Notes: a model not told the origin generated them from the sequence alone. A DNA stretch of 64,000 nt from Solidesulfovibrio carbinoliphilus subsp. oakridgensis (GCF_000177215.2 NZ_CM001368.1:3231625-3295624); one strand, 5' to 3'; positions 17,106-27,258 are shown, counted from the first letter of the stretch. A program made the numbers and translations.

Positions 17106-17396
17106 ACCTCTAGACCTATCTCCTAGGTTCAAGAGGGTGTCCGGTCCAAATGGGGGCTACTCCAGGGGGAGCTGTAGTTGGCAAAGTATTGCCAACGAGT
17201 CGAGCTGGGAGACGCGGCGCGGCCGTGGTCTTCGTTCAGTCTGACGATGGAAGCTGAAAAATTGTCCAGTTATAGTAATTTTTTTAAATAATCTAAGGTA
17301 TTTATCGTAGCTTGATAAATTTTTCTAAAATCCATTGCCAAGCGCGTGCAATCAATGTAATCTTTGTAATCATACATTCAGACAAGGGAGAAATCT

Positions 17397-18287
17397 ATGA
17401 CCAGCAAGACAAAAGTTGTCACTGTCAGGCTCACAGATGAACAGTATACGTTTTTTAACGACTGGCAGAAAAAGCTTCAGGCTCAAACAGGGATTGAAGT
17501 TCCAATGGGAGCTGTCATTCGCAGAGCTTTAGAAGGTTTTATGCATTTTGCAAGTTCCCAAAATCGCCAGGAATCTCCAGACCTGCGAGAAGCGCAAGAC
17601 CGGCTACAGGCCTCCAAAGAATACGTGACGGAATACAACCAAAAAATGAGGAGTGACAAAATGACTATTGACAACGCCGAATATAAAAAAGGCTTCGCCG
17701 AGCATTACGAGGAAGGCAGGCCGGTTTGGGATATTGGGAAGCCGCAAGCTCCGTTCATCGAAATTGCAGATAGGATAAAAGGCCCAATTCTTGATGTGGG
17801 GTGCGGATCAGGAAGCGTTGCAGTTTTCTTTGCTGAAAAAGGAAATACCGTTACGGGAATTGACCTTGTAGACAAAGCGATTGAGCGCGCCAGAGCAAAA
17901 GCGGCTGCAAAGGGCCTTAATGTGTCCTTTCAGGTCAAAGATGCATTTACCCTCATTGAAAGTGACTGGCGGTTCCCCAGCATTATTGACAGTGGTTTGT
18001 TCCACGTTTTCGCTCGTGATTTGGAACGGCAGCGCCTGTATGTCGAAGCACTCGCGCACGTCATCGAGCCGGGCGGGACGCTCTACCTACTGGCGGCGAA
18101 AGATCAGCCGGAAGGTAGTATCGCTCTTTCCGGTTACAGTCACGATGAACTCGTGGATGCTTTTTCAGAAGGATGGAAATTTGAATCAATCAAAGAATTT
18201 ATGGCAGAAGTTACTCCGGAAATAGCAGAGAAACACCCTGATGTAGAATGGTCTACCTGGTTTGCCGTCATCAAACGTCGCGTATAA
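17397..18287 (+). CDS. RHH-domain/SAM-dependent methyltransferase, possibly dual start
   Basis: A 296-residue protein. Residues 1-60 read like a ribbon-helix-helix DNA-binding segment (VVTVRLTDEQYTFFNDW, then IEVPMGAVIRRALEGF); a coil follows. Residues 95-296 form a class I methyltransferase: GRPVWDIGKPQAPF, then motif I ILDVGCGSGSVAVFFAEKG and motif II GIDLVDKAI, similar to TehB and thiopurine-type enzymes. An internal in-frame ATG at 17661 has a good GAGGAG site 7 bases upstream, so the methyltransferase could also be made alone. The gene is moderately AT-rich and isolated between IS3 and the resolvase. The substrate is unknown. Confidence 0.75.
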   Translation: MTSKTKVVTVRLTDEQYTFFNDWQKKLQAQTGIEVPMGAVIRRALEGFMHFASSQNRQESPDLREAQDRLQASKEYVTEYNQKMRSDKMTIDNAEYKKGFAEHYEEGRPVWDIGKPQAPFIEIADRIKGPILDVGCGSGSVAVFFAEKGNTVTGIDLVDKAIERARAKAAAKGLNVSFQVKDAFTLIESDWRFPSIIDSGLFHVFARDLERQRLYVEALAHVIEPGGTLYLLAAKDQPEGSIALSGYSHDELVDAFSEGWKFESIKEFMAEVTPEIAEKHPDVEWSTWFAVIKRRV

Positions 18288-18408
18288 TATTGAATTGCTG
18301 CTTGATACCCGAACCCTGAACTATATCATTTTTGTTTAGGGTTGGTAGGTCTTGCTGCATATAGGATGTTTAAGGCTTATTTCAAGTTCCTGTGTTTATT
18401 AACTGAAA

Positions 18409-18440
18409 GGCAGAGTCAGTTTGACTCTGCCGTTTATTTT
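18409..18440 (+). terminator. Intrinsic terminator after the methyltransferase
   Basis: A perfect 10-bp stem (18409-18418 with 18422-18431) with a 3-base loop, followed by GTTTATTTT on the plus strand. Confidence 0.85.
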
Positions 18441-18511
18441 TCAACATGAGATACTTCAATTCATTTTGTGTGCGGGTCATAGCCCAAATGCGACGACAAT
18501 TCGCAGACGGC

Positions 18512-19105
18512 TCAGCTCCCGGCACGCGCCCGTGCAAGCAAACGCGATATGGTTGAGGGATGAATTTTGAACAGGCGGGCCATGTCCGCCGCCACCTTCC
18601 GGCCGGACGTCACGGCGTCCACGATTTCCTTCTCTTGTGCGGCTGTGAGCCGTGGCTTCCTGCCTGGAATGCGGCCCTTGGCGCGGGCCTCCTTCAACCC
18701 GGCCCTGGTGCGCTCCCGGATCATGGCGCGTTCGAACTCCGCGAAGGCCCCAAGCATCTGCATGACCATCCGACCGGCCGGTCCTGAGGTATCGACGGCC
18801 TCGGTCAAAGAGCGGAACTTCGCCCCGGCGGCTTCGACCTTTTCGAGGATCATCAACAAATCCTTGAGCGAGCGGGACAGGCGGTCGAGCTTCCAGACAA
18901 CAAGCGTATCGCCTTCGCGCAATTGCCCAAGCAGCCGGTGAAGTTCGGGCCGATCCCAGCGGCCACCCGAGGCGGATTCTTCAAATATTTTTTGACAACC
19001 GGCATCCTTCAGCGCCCGGATTTGGGGCGCTGTCTGCTGGTCGTTGGCTTTGGAGACGCGGGCGTAGCCAAGGAGCATAGGGTTGTTGCCTTTTCTTGTT
19101 GCCAT
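18512..19105 (-). CDS. Small serine recombinase (resolvase/invertase)
   Basis: A 197-residue serine recombinase. The catalytic domain begins LLGYARVSKANDQQTAPQ, with the catalytic Ser in ARVS. Further core motifs are VVWKLDRLSRSLKDL and FAEFERAMIRERTRAGL. A C-terminal HTH is at 140-195 (KVAADMARLFKIHPSTISRL). Such enzymes are found in Tn3-type transposons and plasmids, where they resolve cointegrates or dimers. No transposase of that type is nearby, so it is either a remnant of a transposon or a plasmid dimer resolver. A res site would be expected in the 150 bases upstream (19106-19250). Confidence 0.92.
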   Translation of the reverse strand: MATRKGNNPMLLGYARVSKANDQQTAPQIRALKDAGCQKIFEESASGGRWDRPELHRLLGQLREGDTLVVWKLDRLSRSLKDLLMILEKVEAAGAKFRSLTEAVDTSGPAGRMVMQMLGAFAEFERAMIRERTRAGLKEARAKGRIPGRKPRLTAAQEKEIVDAVTSGRKVAADMARLFKIHPSTISRLLARARAGS

Positions 19106-19876
19106 TTAACGGCATTTGGCAACATAATTATGCAAAAGGCAAGCCCTTGAAATGGCTGCGTGGCCTGAACCCTTGCACAAACGAATGTTTTCGCAAGACG
19201 GGAGGGCTCATGATGTACCCCGCCAATGCCTCACCACCATTGATGGAAAGGGCTGACGCTATCCTGTACCCAGCGCCTCCGATGTTTTCGGAAGATCGTA
19301 TCGGTGCCAGCAAGGAAGACTTCTCAGTAATATCTATTCCCCGAGCAAGTAAGAATTCTGTCCTGATTTTTCGCCGAAAAGGGGATGGGCGGTCTCAGTC
19401 TTCGCTGCTGCTGCCAAGGACCACCGCGAGCAGGCGCTCGGCGTCTGATTCCTTGGAGCTGCTCGATGAATCCCTCTGGCAGAATGGCCAGGATCTCGTG
19501 GAAATCCTGCTGGTCGATCCTGATATTTTTCCCAGGGCCTCGCCGCCTTGTACTGTCGGCGGCTAATCTTGAGCAGGGCACAGGGCTTGTTCCTGGGTGG
19601 CTTGTCAGGAGGGTTGTTAAGCATGTAAAATCAGAAATTCGCTCTACAGGGTATCAGTGAGCGTTCCTTTCTGATTGCCGTCCGGGGGATATGGGGTTAA
19701 ACTTGCCCGATACATATGGCGAGCAATCGAATCAAGCTTGATAAGGTTAAGCGGTTTAATAATATATTTTTAATATAGTTATCCAAAGCAAATTTAGTTA
19801 TTTTAGCAAAGATAAATTTATAAAGACGATAAATTAAAAATAAGATAATCAAAACGACTAAGGATAGTGATGGATT
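19106..19876. other. Gap with degenerate coding traces, then an AT-rich leader
   Basis: The first 550 bases are GC-rich. Minus-strand frames at 19324-19624 show short protein-like pieces (QQDFHEILAILPEGF, EQLQGIRR) split between frames, suggesting a decayed gene I cannot name. From about 19660 the sequence becomes strongly AT-rich and leads into the primase-RT-nitrilase operon. This leader could hold its promoter and possibly a non-coding RNA. Confidence 0.45.
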
Positions 19877-20914
19877 ATGAATAAAATGATTAATGATATA
19901 AAAAGCATACCAATAAAAGAAGTAGCCTTGAAACTAGGGATAAAGGTTAAAGGGAATAAGGCGAATTGTTTTGGGGGACATGACAACAAAACGCCAAGTT
20001 TAAGTTTCACTCCAGGTAAAAATTTATGGCATTGTTTTGGTTGTGGGCTAGGAGGAAACAATATAGACTTAGTAGAAAAATCTCTTCGATGTACCTTCAA
20101 GCAATCACTGCAGTGGTTTGCAACAAATTTTGGAATAAACATTTTTAACTTCCGAAAAACACATGATAAATTGTATAATCGACAAAAAGTGGCCGTACGT
20201 CAAGGAATAAAAAAAGCAACGGCAGAGGTTGATACATATAAAGCTGATCTTGAATTATACGAATGGATTATCAAAAAACTTGAACTTTCGCCAGAAGGAG
20301 AAAATTATCTTCGGGAAAGAGGCCTAAAAGAAGAGACTATAAGTTACTTTAAGTTGTGCGACATAGTAAGTCCAAATAAATTATTTATGGAAGCAGTTAA
20401 AGCATGGGGTCTTGAGCGACTGCACAAAGCTGGTCTCACGCGCATTAATCGGAACAAAACACATTCATTTATTTGGTGGGGGCATAATATTATAATTCCT
20501 TTTATGTCAAATGGGCACGTGACCTACATCCAAGCAAGGCGTCTTGAACAAGGTGGTCCAAAGTACATAAATATTTCAAATATTCAAAAACCAATGTTTA
20601 ACTTAGATATATTGAGAAAACTCAAGCCGGGGTCGCGTGTTTATATATGCGAAGGGGTTTTTGATTGCATCGTTGGATGGCAATTTAAATTAAATACTGT
20701 CGGGATACTTGGAGTAGGTAGTTTCAAAGATGAATGGGTGGACCTTTTTGCTAACTTTAATATAGTAATAATTCCTGATGCGGACGAAGCAGGTGAAGCG
20801 TTTGGGCTCAAGGTTCAGAAAGTCTTTGCAAAAATGGCTAAAGTCATACAAATTGTTAAGCTTCCAAATGGAAGCGATCTAAACGATTTTCTCACCGAAA
20901 AACATAGGCGCTAA
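19877..20914 (+). CDS. DnaG-like primase protein with CHC2 zinc finger and Toprim domain
   Basis: A 345-residue protein. The CHC2-type zinc ribbon is at the N-terminus: C31-x3-H35, then C53-x2-C56 in LWHCFGCGLGG, with the TPSLSF strand between. A middle region (120-245) resembles the primase core, including the ERGLKEETISYFKL helix typical of DnaG. A Toprim domain follows with Glu259 in YICEGVFDC and Asp301/Asp303 in IIPDADEAGEAF, the metal-binding residues. It lacks the DnaB-binding C-terminus of replicative DnaG. It is AT-rich and sits 6 bases before the reverse transcriptase, so the two are surely co-transcribed. It may make primers or nicks for the RT, or degrade nucleic acid; this is inference. 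Confidence 0.88.
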   Translation: MNKMINDIKSIPIKEVALKLGIKVKGNKANCFGGHDNKTPSLSFTPGKNLWHCFGCGLGGNNIDLVEKSLRCTFKQSLQWFATNFGINIFNFRKTHDKLYNRQKVAVRQGIKKATAEVDTYKADLELYEWIIKKLELSPEGENYLRERGLKEETISYFKLCDIVSPNKLFMEAVKAWGLERLHKAGLTRINRNKTHSFIWWGHNIIIPFMSNGHVTYIQARRLEQGGPKYINISNIQKPMFNLDILRKLKPGSRVYICEGVFDCIVGWQFKLNTVGILGVGSFKDEWVDLFANFNIVIIPDADEAGEAFGLKVQKVFAKMAKVIQIVKLPNGSDLNDFLTEKHRR

Positions 20915-20920
20915 ACTACT

Positions 20921-23900
20921 ATGGACTTTAATTCTCAACTACTATTGCCAGAAAACTTCTATTGGGCGTGGGAAAAAGCAAAAAAAATGTATATGCATTT
21001 TGATGCTTGGCATAACGAACTTGAATTGGCAAAATTTGAAGGTAATCTATCAAATAATCTACATTCTATCGAAAAAGATTTTTCTTTAAAAACTTATACT
21101 ACAAAGCCAATTATTCCTATGGCGCACCCTAAGAAAGTGGACGCCGATGGAAATAAACAACTTAGACAATATTTTGATATATCAATAAGAGATCAGGTTG
21201 CATGGATAGCTTATATCAACGTTGTTGGGCCATGGATTGACAGAATAATGCCTGCCTGGAGTTATGGCCATAGGCTATTTAGATCTGTATGGTTTGACCA
21301 AGAACAGGAAGGTAGCCATTTAAAATTCGGTAACTATAGACATTCCTCTGGACAACTTTATCGAAAGTTTCAGCAAAGCTGGCCCATATATAGGCGACAT
21401 ATTTATTTGACAATTAAAGCAATGACAAAAGGGAAGAAACCCTGGAGTGAGATAAACGATCTGGATCCCGAGGAAAGCCAAATACTAACAACTGAAAAAA
21501 AACTCTCCGAAAATTATAAGTTAGGCTACCTAAAAGATGGATATTGGCCAGGAGGGGTTAAGGAGCTTTACTGGGCAAGCATTGATCTAAAGAAGTTTTA
21601 CCCCAACATCAATTTAAAAGTGATATCTAAAAATATTACAGATAATTTAAAGGGAAAATTGCCGCCCGATATGGGGTTATTGCTTGATGGGTTATTAAAT
21701 TTTAAGATTAAACATGTTGAATACACCGAGCCTGAATTGATTGAAATAGGCCTTTCTAAAAGGCATGACCAATTTTTTGGACTTCCGACAGGTTTATTTG
21801 TTTCGGGGTTTTTGGCCAATATTGCCATGCTATCTGTTGATCAGATAATAATGGAAAAACTTGAAAGTAAAAAAATAGCTCATTTTAGATTTGTTGATGA
21901 TCATGTTTTTATTGCCTCTGACTTCAATGAGCTATTGACATGGATACAAGAGTACAAAAATATCCTCGCACTAGAAAATATAGGTGCCGAGATTAATCTG
22001 GAAAAAACTGAGCCTGAAGAACTTGGAAAAGTACTCAATAATATTTCTAGTGGGTGTGGTATTGATATAAATAATTTAAACAATGCTATGGATGCTGCAT
22101 CAAAAAAAACCAGACTTGATCCTTTTTTCCCCTCGCCATTAATGACTAAAACTCTTGCTGTTGTGTCTAATATAGCTAAAACAAAGTTCGACCTGTTACA
22201 CCCTACTGAACAAGATCATTTATTTAATGACTTGGAGCATCTGCTTGTGACAGATTTTCCAAATGCTGAAATACGTGAAGGGACCAGAATATCTTTTGCT
22301 GCGTCAATGATTTCTAGATTTGCTCCTAGACGTCTATATCCATCTATTGAGACTGCTAATGCTGCAAAAATTTTGAGCAGCTTCAAGACAATTTATAAAA
22401 ATTCTTGTGAAAGAAAGGAAATTGATATTGAGAAAAAAAACGAATTAAATATAAAGATAGAAACCTTGCAGCTTAAATATAAAAAGTGCGAAGACGATGA
22501 CAATAGAAGAATTGATAAAGAAATATACAGAATTTCATCTTTGTTAAGTAAAGCAATCCGTGACCATCCAGAAAAATTACGCCTCTGGGAAAAGACTTTA
22601 AAGTTTTGTGCCAATACCGGGCATGAATTAACTTTTATTGAAAATGAACTAAATAAAATTAGGTCTGAATGTAAGTTGACTGCTGCATACATTGCAGCAT
22701 ACATTCATTTAATTATTGCAAGACAAATGTTCATAAGCGTTAAAACAATGGTTTCAGAAGAAAGATCAATAATACAAAAAAAATTTGCTGAAAGCTACAT
22801 ACTTAATGCTATAAAATTTTTAAATTCGACGAAAGATACCTGCTGCTATTATTACGAAAAAATTTCATTTAACCTTGCCCAGTGCGCTTTTTGTTCTGTA
22901 TTAGTCATTGTTAATGGTTCCCCTGGCATGTTTTCTCAATCATTTGCGCTAAAAATTCAAGGATTAGTAGAACAGCTTGGGTTAAATTTATATTGTACTG
23001 AACCGTATCAGTGGGTTGATGCGACAAGTTACCAATTATCGACTTGGCATTGGTGGATTGAGTCGTTGGCATCAGGGCCCTTGTCAACCGTACCAAGTCC
23101 TACTTGGTACTATTTCATTAACGTTGTGGAAGATATAGACGCTACATCATGGTCCTTAATCTCTAAATACCCTTACAACATTCCTGAAAAATTAGTACCT
23201 AAAATTGAAGAGGTGATTCTCAGTAGAAAAAATAAGTCAGCCGTGGACTATGGCTGGATATATGATTTCATTAAATCTAGACCAAAAAACAGTTCTATAT
23301 ATACAAAAAATAAACACCCTCCTAAAATTAATTATGTTCTTAAGTCTCTTTGCAAGGATGTTGACTTTGTCACTCTCGATGATTGGTTAGTGTCTTTTCA
23401 AAATGATAATAATAGATCTATCTTTGACCCCAGATATTCAGAGTGGACGTACCTTGAAATTATACGTCAGATTTGCGGTATACTTTCATCATTTGAAACA
23501 ATTTCCAATCGTAAGACAGCATTAACACATATACATCCGTCAAATTATAAAATTCCTAAAGCTTGGGGATGTTCTGGTGGGCAACTAAATTCTTGGGAGG
23601 CTTGGCGAAATATCGCGCATTCACATAAGATTGTTTTAAGAAAAGATAATTTAATACATGATGAGCGGCTTACACCTTCATGGATAAAAGGACATCTTAA
23701 GGATACAGAGTGGGCACCTGTTAGAGGCTTAGGAATGCTTTTATTGGGAATGGTCTGTGGAACATTTAGATGGCCTTCCTCATGGAATCCAAGAGGCTTT
23801 CAGAGGGCTCAGTCTTATCTTGCAAAACAATATATAAGGTCATGCCCGGTATCCTCATGGACTAGCGCGATTTTATCTTCATGCCTATTGCCCCGTTCGC

Positions 23901-24136
23901 GCGAAACATTTCTTTTGTCTCCAATATTTAATGAAATGAAAAACGACGACGACACAACAATTGACCCACCCCCAATTTCTAATATTGGCGATCTTTCTAG
24001 GTTTGTAACAAAGGCTCAAAATGTTCTTGTTAAATACCAGGTAGCTGTTTCAAATCATCAGCCTCGCCAACTTATCCCTGTAAAACTTTCCCAGATGACG
24101 AGAGATAACTGGAATAAGGAATTAACGGATGACTAA
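20921..24136 (+). CDS. UG-type (defence-associated) reverse transcriptase
   Basis: A 1071-residue protein. The RT domain fills about residues 60-380. Fingers motif [10 protein letters not shown] lies near 107. Motif [16 protein letters not shown], has Asp222; motif [16 protein letters not shown], lies near 287; motif C is FVDD with Asp326 and Asp327; motif D is [11 protein letters not shown]. The catalytic triad is complete. About 690 further residues have no familiar motif but are rich in helices, as in the long C-terminal regions of UG/Abi reverse transcriptases. There is no maturase or HNH domain, which argues against a group II intron protein. It is followed by the nitrilase gene with an 8-base overlap. 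UG1 and UG5 systems are known to use nitrilase modules; the primase partner looks unusual. Confidence 0.88.
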   Translation: MDFNSQLLLPENFYWAWEKAKKMYMHFDAWHNELELAKFEGNLSNNLHSIEKDFSLKTYTTKPIIPMAHPKKVDADGNKQLRQYFDISIRDQVAWIAYINVVGPWIDRIMPAWSYGHRLFRSVWFDQEQEGSHLKFGNYRHSSGQLYRKFQQSWPIYRRHIYLTIKAMTKGKKPWSEINDLDPEESQILTTEKKLSENYKLGYLKDGYWPGGVKELYWASIDLKKFYPNINLKVISKNITDNLKGKLPPDMGLLLDGLLNFKIKHVEYTEPELIEIGLSKRHDQFFGLPTGLFVSGFLANIAMLSVDQIIMEKLESKKIAHFRFVDDHVFIASDFNELLTWIQEYKNILALENIGAEINLEKTEPEELGKVLNNISSGCGIDINNLNNAMDAASKKTRLDPFFPSPLMTKTLAVVSNIAKTKFDLLHPTEQDHLFNDLEHLLVTDFPNAEIREGTRISFAASMISRFAPRRLYPSIETANAAKILSSFKTIYKNSCERKEIDIEKKNELNIKIETLQLKYKKCEDDDNRRIDKEIYRISSLLSKAIRDHPEKLRLWEKTLKFCANTGHELTFIENELNKIRSECKLTAAYIAAYIHLIIARQMFISVKTMVSEERSIIQKKFAESYILNAIKFLNSTKDTCCYYYEKISFNLAQCAFCSVLVIVNGSPGMFSQSFALKIQGLVEQLGLNLYCTEPYQWVDATSYQLSTWHWWIESLASGPLSTVPSPTWYYFINVVEDIDATSWSLISKYPYNIPEKLVPKIEEVILSRKNKSAVDYGWIYDFIKSRPKNSSIYTKNKHPPKINYVLKSLCKDVDFVTLDDWLVSFQNDNNRSIFDPRYSEWTYLEIIRQICGILSSFETISNRKTALTHIHPSNYKIPKAWGCSGGQLNSWEAWRNIAHSHKIVLRKDNLIHDERLTPSWIKGHLKDTEWAPVRGLGMLLLGMVCGTFRWPSSWNPRGFQRAQSYLAKQYIRSCPVSSWTSAILSSCLLPRSRETFLLSPIFNEMKNDDDTTIDPPPISNIGDLSRFVTKAQNVLVKYQVAVSNHQPRQLIPVKLSQMTRDNWNKELTDD

Positions 24137-25037
24137 CTGCGATAGTCAAAATACTAACGGAAGCAACCTTTCTGAATTTTTAAGAATTGGGTTAATTCAA
24201 ACTACACTAGATAATAACGTTGCTTGGACAAAAGCTCCAAGGATGGAACTAAGTGAGGAGATCAGAGCATGGAATGAAATCCAAAGAGGTCTTGCAAGTA
24301 TCAATTCGTCACCATTTAAACCTGATATTGTAATTTTGCCCGAGTTAGCACTCCCTCGTCCCCATATAAGAGATTTCAAACGGATTTGTGCTGAATTGGG
24401 TGTAATTGGTATCACTGGAGTAGATTATCTTGTAGATTCAGATAAATCAACAGTATCAAACCAAGCGCTGGTCGTTGTCCCCCAAAACTGGCCCAAAGGA
24501 ACTGGAAAATATTGTACTCCTTTTTACGTGGGTAAAACCTATCCAGCGCCATTCGAGGAAAAAACAATTTCAAACTTCGGCTTGAGATTTAAACCAGATC
24601 CGACGCTATGGTTATTTGATTCTGACAGCTTTGGACACATAGGAGTATGCATCTGCTATGATTTTATGGATATTGAGCGTTCCGCAATATACTGCGGAAA
24701 GATACATCATTTGTTTGTGCTAGCTTATAACCGAGATTCTACATCGTTTTACCATTTGGCGGAATCACTTTCTAGAACTATCTTTTGCAATGTTGTTCTT
24801 TGTAATACTGGTCACTATGGTGGGTCTCTGGTTATTTCTCCTTATTATGACCCATACAGAAGAACTATTTATCGCCATGAAGGTTCTGGACTATTTACAA
24901 TACAAGTCGTTCAATTACCCGTTTTCGATTTGCATGAAGCTCAGTCATCGTCTGCACCACGAAGAGGATTATTTAAAAATAGACCACCAGGATATGGTGA
25001 CAAGATTAGACTTGTTTCTACAACTAGAATTATTTGA
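24129..25037 (+). CDS. Nitrilase-fold (carbon-nitrogen hydrolase) partner of the RT
   Basis: A 302-residue member of the nitrilase superfamily. All three catalytic residues are in their normal contexts: Glu72 in [11 protein letters not shown], Lys136 in [10 protein letters not shown] and Cys176 in GVCICYDF. The sequence starts with the usual strand RIGLIQTT. The start overlaps the RT stop by 8 bases, indicating translational coupling. In UG1-type defence RTs a nitrilase domain is fused to the RT; here it is a separate chain. Its substrate is unknown; it could be an effector acting on a small metabolite once the RT product is sensed, or a structural part. Both are inference. Confidence 0.87.
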   Translation: MTNCDSQNTNGSNLSEFLRIGLIQTTLDNNVAWTKAPRMELSEEIRAWNEIQRGLASINSSPFKPDIVILPELALPRPHIRDFKRICAELGVIGITGVDYLVDSDKSTVSNQALVVVPQNWPKGTGKYCTPFYVGKTYPAPFEEKTISNFGLRFKPDPTLWLFDSDSFGHIGVCICYDFMDIERSAIYCGKIHHLFVLAYNRDSTSFYHLAESLSRTIFCNVVLCNTGHYGGSLVISPYYDPYRRTIYRHEGSGLFTIQVVQLPVFDLHEAQSSSAPRRGLFKNRPPGYGDKIRLVSTTRII

Positions 25038-25785
25038 TTTTTAACGGATAGTTTATTATTCTGATATTGATTTGTTTTTTCTGATCAACCATTAAAGGAG
25101 GAGAGTGATCGCAATCCGTATTTTATCAAAGCCTTTCACGTTAACTATTAATCGACTGGCCCGGCTTCATCAGCGCCTAAAAAGACTTCGGCGTATACTT
25201 CTCTAACAAATGTAGTACAAATTAGTGAGATGGAAAAGAGAGGTTAGTCTCGACTCTCTGTGTAACAAGTTGAGATTGTCTCGGAATGAGAAATAATTTT
25301 TCTTTCACTTTATGGCCAATTAATCTTCAAATTCTTCCTCGATTATTACTCGAGTACTGAGGCATGGTTGCAAGCTTGCTTAAAAGGGAGGCATTTGGAA
25401 AGAGGAGAATTAGTATGTATCTAATCCGTAATCAATTTCAAAGTTGACTTTAACGCAAAAAATGGGGATAGGTATTTTTAAATATTGTTTTGATAGAATG
25501 TAGGATTTTAAAAGTATATATTCAATTAATTGGCCGTTCGATTTTCTTCATCGATTATTTTCCATTTTTTATTCCGCCGATTTTATTTCTATAAAATTGT
25601 GTGTTAAACAGTTCTGCTGCGTGTTCTCTCTTGATGATGGCTGAACGTCCTATGATCCCGACGTTAAATTACTCTTGATAGATTATCGTGGGTTACAAAT
25701 CCGTTATTAATATGCTTTTAAGCCTTTTTTCATCCATAATAATAACGAGTAAACCCCCGGCTCTGCAGGGGACTTACAAAGCTTA
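25038..25785. other. AT-rich gene-free stretch after the RT operon
   Basis: About 750 bases with no credible reading frame, in the same AT-rich composition as the operon. It contains several short complementary stretches (for example near 25230-25260 and 25340-25360) but no obvious intrinsic terminator. It could hold a non-coding RNA template for the RT, or be decayed DNA. A partial ISL3 end begins at 25786. Confidence 0.45.
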
Positions 25786-25851
25786 GGTTCTTCGACGCGC
25801 AACGTGAAATTGACCCAGCCCTCAGACAGGCTGTAGTTCTCCTTCGAGGGG
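25786..25851 (+). repeat. Solitary ISL3-type end adjacent to an intact ISL3 copy
   Basis: These 66 bases match, with scattered differences, the complement of the right end of the neighbouring ISL3 element (27193-27258), including the first 14 bases GGTTCTTCGACGCG exactly. It is a second, separate end facing right, 134 bases outside the left end of the intact copy. It is probably the leftover of an older, related insertion. Confidence 0.75.
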
Positions 25852-25919
25852 ACGATTCCGGCCAGCGCGCGCCCAACCTGCCACCGGCGCTGGCGTCTTC
25901 GGGGACGCTCCTTTCTACT

Positions 25920-27258
25920 GGTTCTTCGACGTTTGAAATGGAATTTACTTTTTGATGAGATCGCCGATCGGAGCGGCAATCAAGTAGATCATGGTGATGA
26001 AGTTGGCGACGTTCCGGTAGCCCCTGGCTCTGGCCCTTGCCGCCTGGAAGAGGCCGTTTAGGCCTTCGAGGCGAGCGTTGGTGTGCCAGGATTGCCACCT
26101 GGCCAGGATGCGCTCGAGGTGCTTTTCGAAGGTCCGAATTGCCTTGGCCACCGGGGCAAGGAGCGGTTCGCCTTCGATCTTGTCCCGGACGTAGTTCAGG
26201 AAATTGGTCGAACGCCACCGCGCGGCCTGGCTGGTCTCGGCCCGGCGAATCCAGCGAAGCTGCTCCTTGACGCGATAGGCGACGCCTGTAGCGAAAGCTT
26301 CCGTCTCAAGTTCCCGCAAGGCCTCGGCTTGCGGTTGCGTCTTGGCCGTCTCGCGGCCCTTGAGCACGCCCCAGCGCGTCCCCACCGGCAGCGCCCGCTC
26401 CCGCGCTTCAGCCTTTCGCACCGCATCCACGGCCATGGTGAAAAGCTGGACAACATGAAACCAGTCCACGGTCACCTCGGCCTGGGGGAAGTGCTCCTTG
26501 ACCGCCGCCACAAAGCTGCCGGACATGTCGCTAACGACTTCGAGCACGCGTTCCGGATGGCCGCCGTGGCTTCGCAGGTGATCCCGGAAACGCTTTACCG
26601 TTTCCTTCCCCTTGCCCTCAGTGGCGAAGACCACTGGCCGCTCCTCGCGACCCAGATGAATGAAGACGGTCACATAGCGATGGCCACGCCGGCAGGCGGT
26701 CTCGTCCAGGCCGAACGCCTCGAGCGCGCTGAGGTCTATACGGTTCATGGCCTCGGCCACGTAGTGGTTGATGACCCGACACAGGCGCTTGTCGGTGGTG
26801 CCGACAAAGGAGGCGATCGTGGCTACCGGCATCTCCCTGGCCAAGGTCATGACCACCTGCTCGAAAAGCAGGGTGAAGCTGCTGCCGGGCCGCGCCCAGG
26901 GGACGGTGACTCGGCGGGTGCCATGGTCAGGGCAATCGACTCGCGGCACCCGCGCGGTCAGATAGCAGTAATGCTGAAAGAAATTGAGGTGGCGCCAAGT
27001 GAACTCCTGGTAGTCATGGGGCTTGCACATCCGACCGCACTGGGGACAGGGATGGCTGGCGCCCCGGACGGAGCCAAGCGTCAAGTGGAGCTCGTGCGGC
27101 ACCTTCTCGATGTCGAGCCGCTGACTGACGATCTGCCAGGGCGGTGTCAGCCCCAGGCCAAGAGCGAAGATGTCCTCTGTGCGCATACCGCCCCCCTCAA
27201 GGGACGGCTACCGTCTGTCCGAGGGCTCAGTCAATTCCACGTTACGCGTCGAAGAACC
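25920..27258 (-). mobile_element. ISL3-family insertion sequence
   Basis: The left end at 25920 (GGTTCTTCGACGTTTGAAA) and the complement of the right end at 27258 share GGTTCTTCGACG and a later TGGAATT. The transposase fills the interior on the minus strand. I do not see the 8-bp target duplication that the family makes: the flanks are TTTCTACT and AAAATATG. The element may therefore have suffered a deletion, or used the outer left end at 25786, where the flank AAAGCTTA also does not match. Confidence 0.75.
25945..27186 (-). CDS. ISL3-family transposase
   Basis: A 413-residue ISL3-type DDE transposase, apparently full length. The N-terminal zinc-binding region includes HPCPQCGRMCKPHDY and the aromatic WRHLNFFQHYCYL stretch, followed by VDCPDHGTRRVTVPWARPGS. 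The DDE core includes AFGLDETACRRGHRYVTVF and VTVDWFHVVQLF. The C-terminus has the typical ARLEGLNGLFQAARARARGY signature. It starts within 75 bases of the right end, as usual. Confidence 0.93.
   Translation of the reverse strand: MRTEDIFALGLGLTPPWQIVSQRLDIEKVPHELHLTLGSVRGASHPCPQCGRMCKPHDYQEFTWRHLNFFQHYCYLTARVPRVDCPDHGTRRVTVPWARPGSSFTLLFEQVVMTLAREMPVATIASFVGTTDKRLCRVINHYVAEAMNRIDLSALEAFGLDETACRRGHRYVTVFIHLGREERPVVFATEGKGKETVKRFRDHLRSHGGHPERVLEVVSDMSGSFVAAVKEHFPQAEVTVDWFHVVQLFTMAVDAVRKAEARERALPVGTRWGVLKGRETAKTQPQAEALRELETEAFATGVAYRVKEQLRWIRRAETSQAARWRSTNFLNYVRDKIEGEPLLAPVAKAIRTFEKHLERILARWQSWHTNARLEGLNGLFQAARARARGYRNVANFITMIYLIAAPIGDLIKK

Larger units (their letters stand above)
15838..17164 (-). 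mobile_element. IS3-family insertion sequence (IS2-like)
   Basis: Contains orfA and orfB on the minus strand. Imperfect terminal repeats are visible: 15851-15882 and the complement of 17135-17164 share an 11-base core (ACCGGACACCC) and a TG end. The orfB stop lies about 10 bases outside the left repeat, so the reading frame may run into flanking DNA. I see no clean target duplication. Confidence 0.75.

Noticed and set aside
15851-17164. Target-site duplication for the IS3 element
   Set aside because: Flanking bases AGGGT and GGGGG are not a convincing pair, so I report only the imperfect inverted repeats.
19324-19624. Small gene on the minus strand upstream of the RT operon
   Set aside because: Protein-like pieces are split between two frames with no ribosome site, so I treat it as decayed sequence rather than a gene.
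20921-24136. Group II intron reverse transcriptase or retron RT
   Set aside because: No maturase or HNH domain, no intron-like RNA flanks, very large C-terminal region, and operonic partners not seen with those classes.
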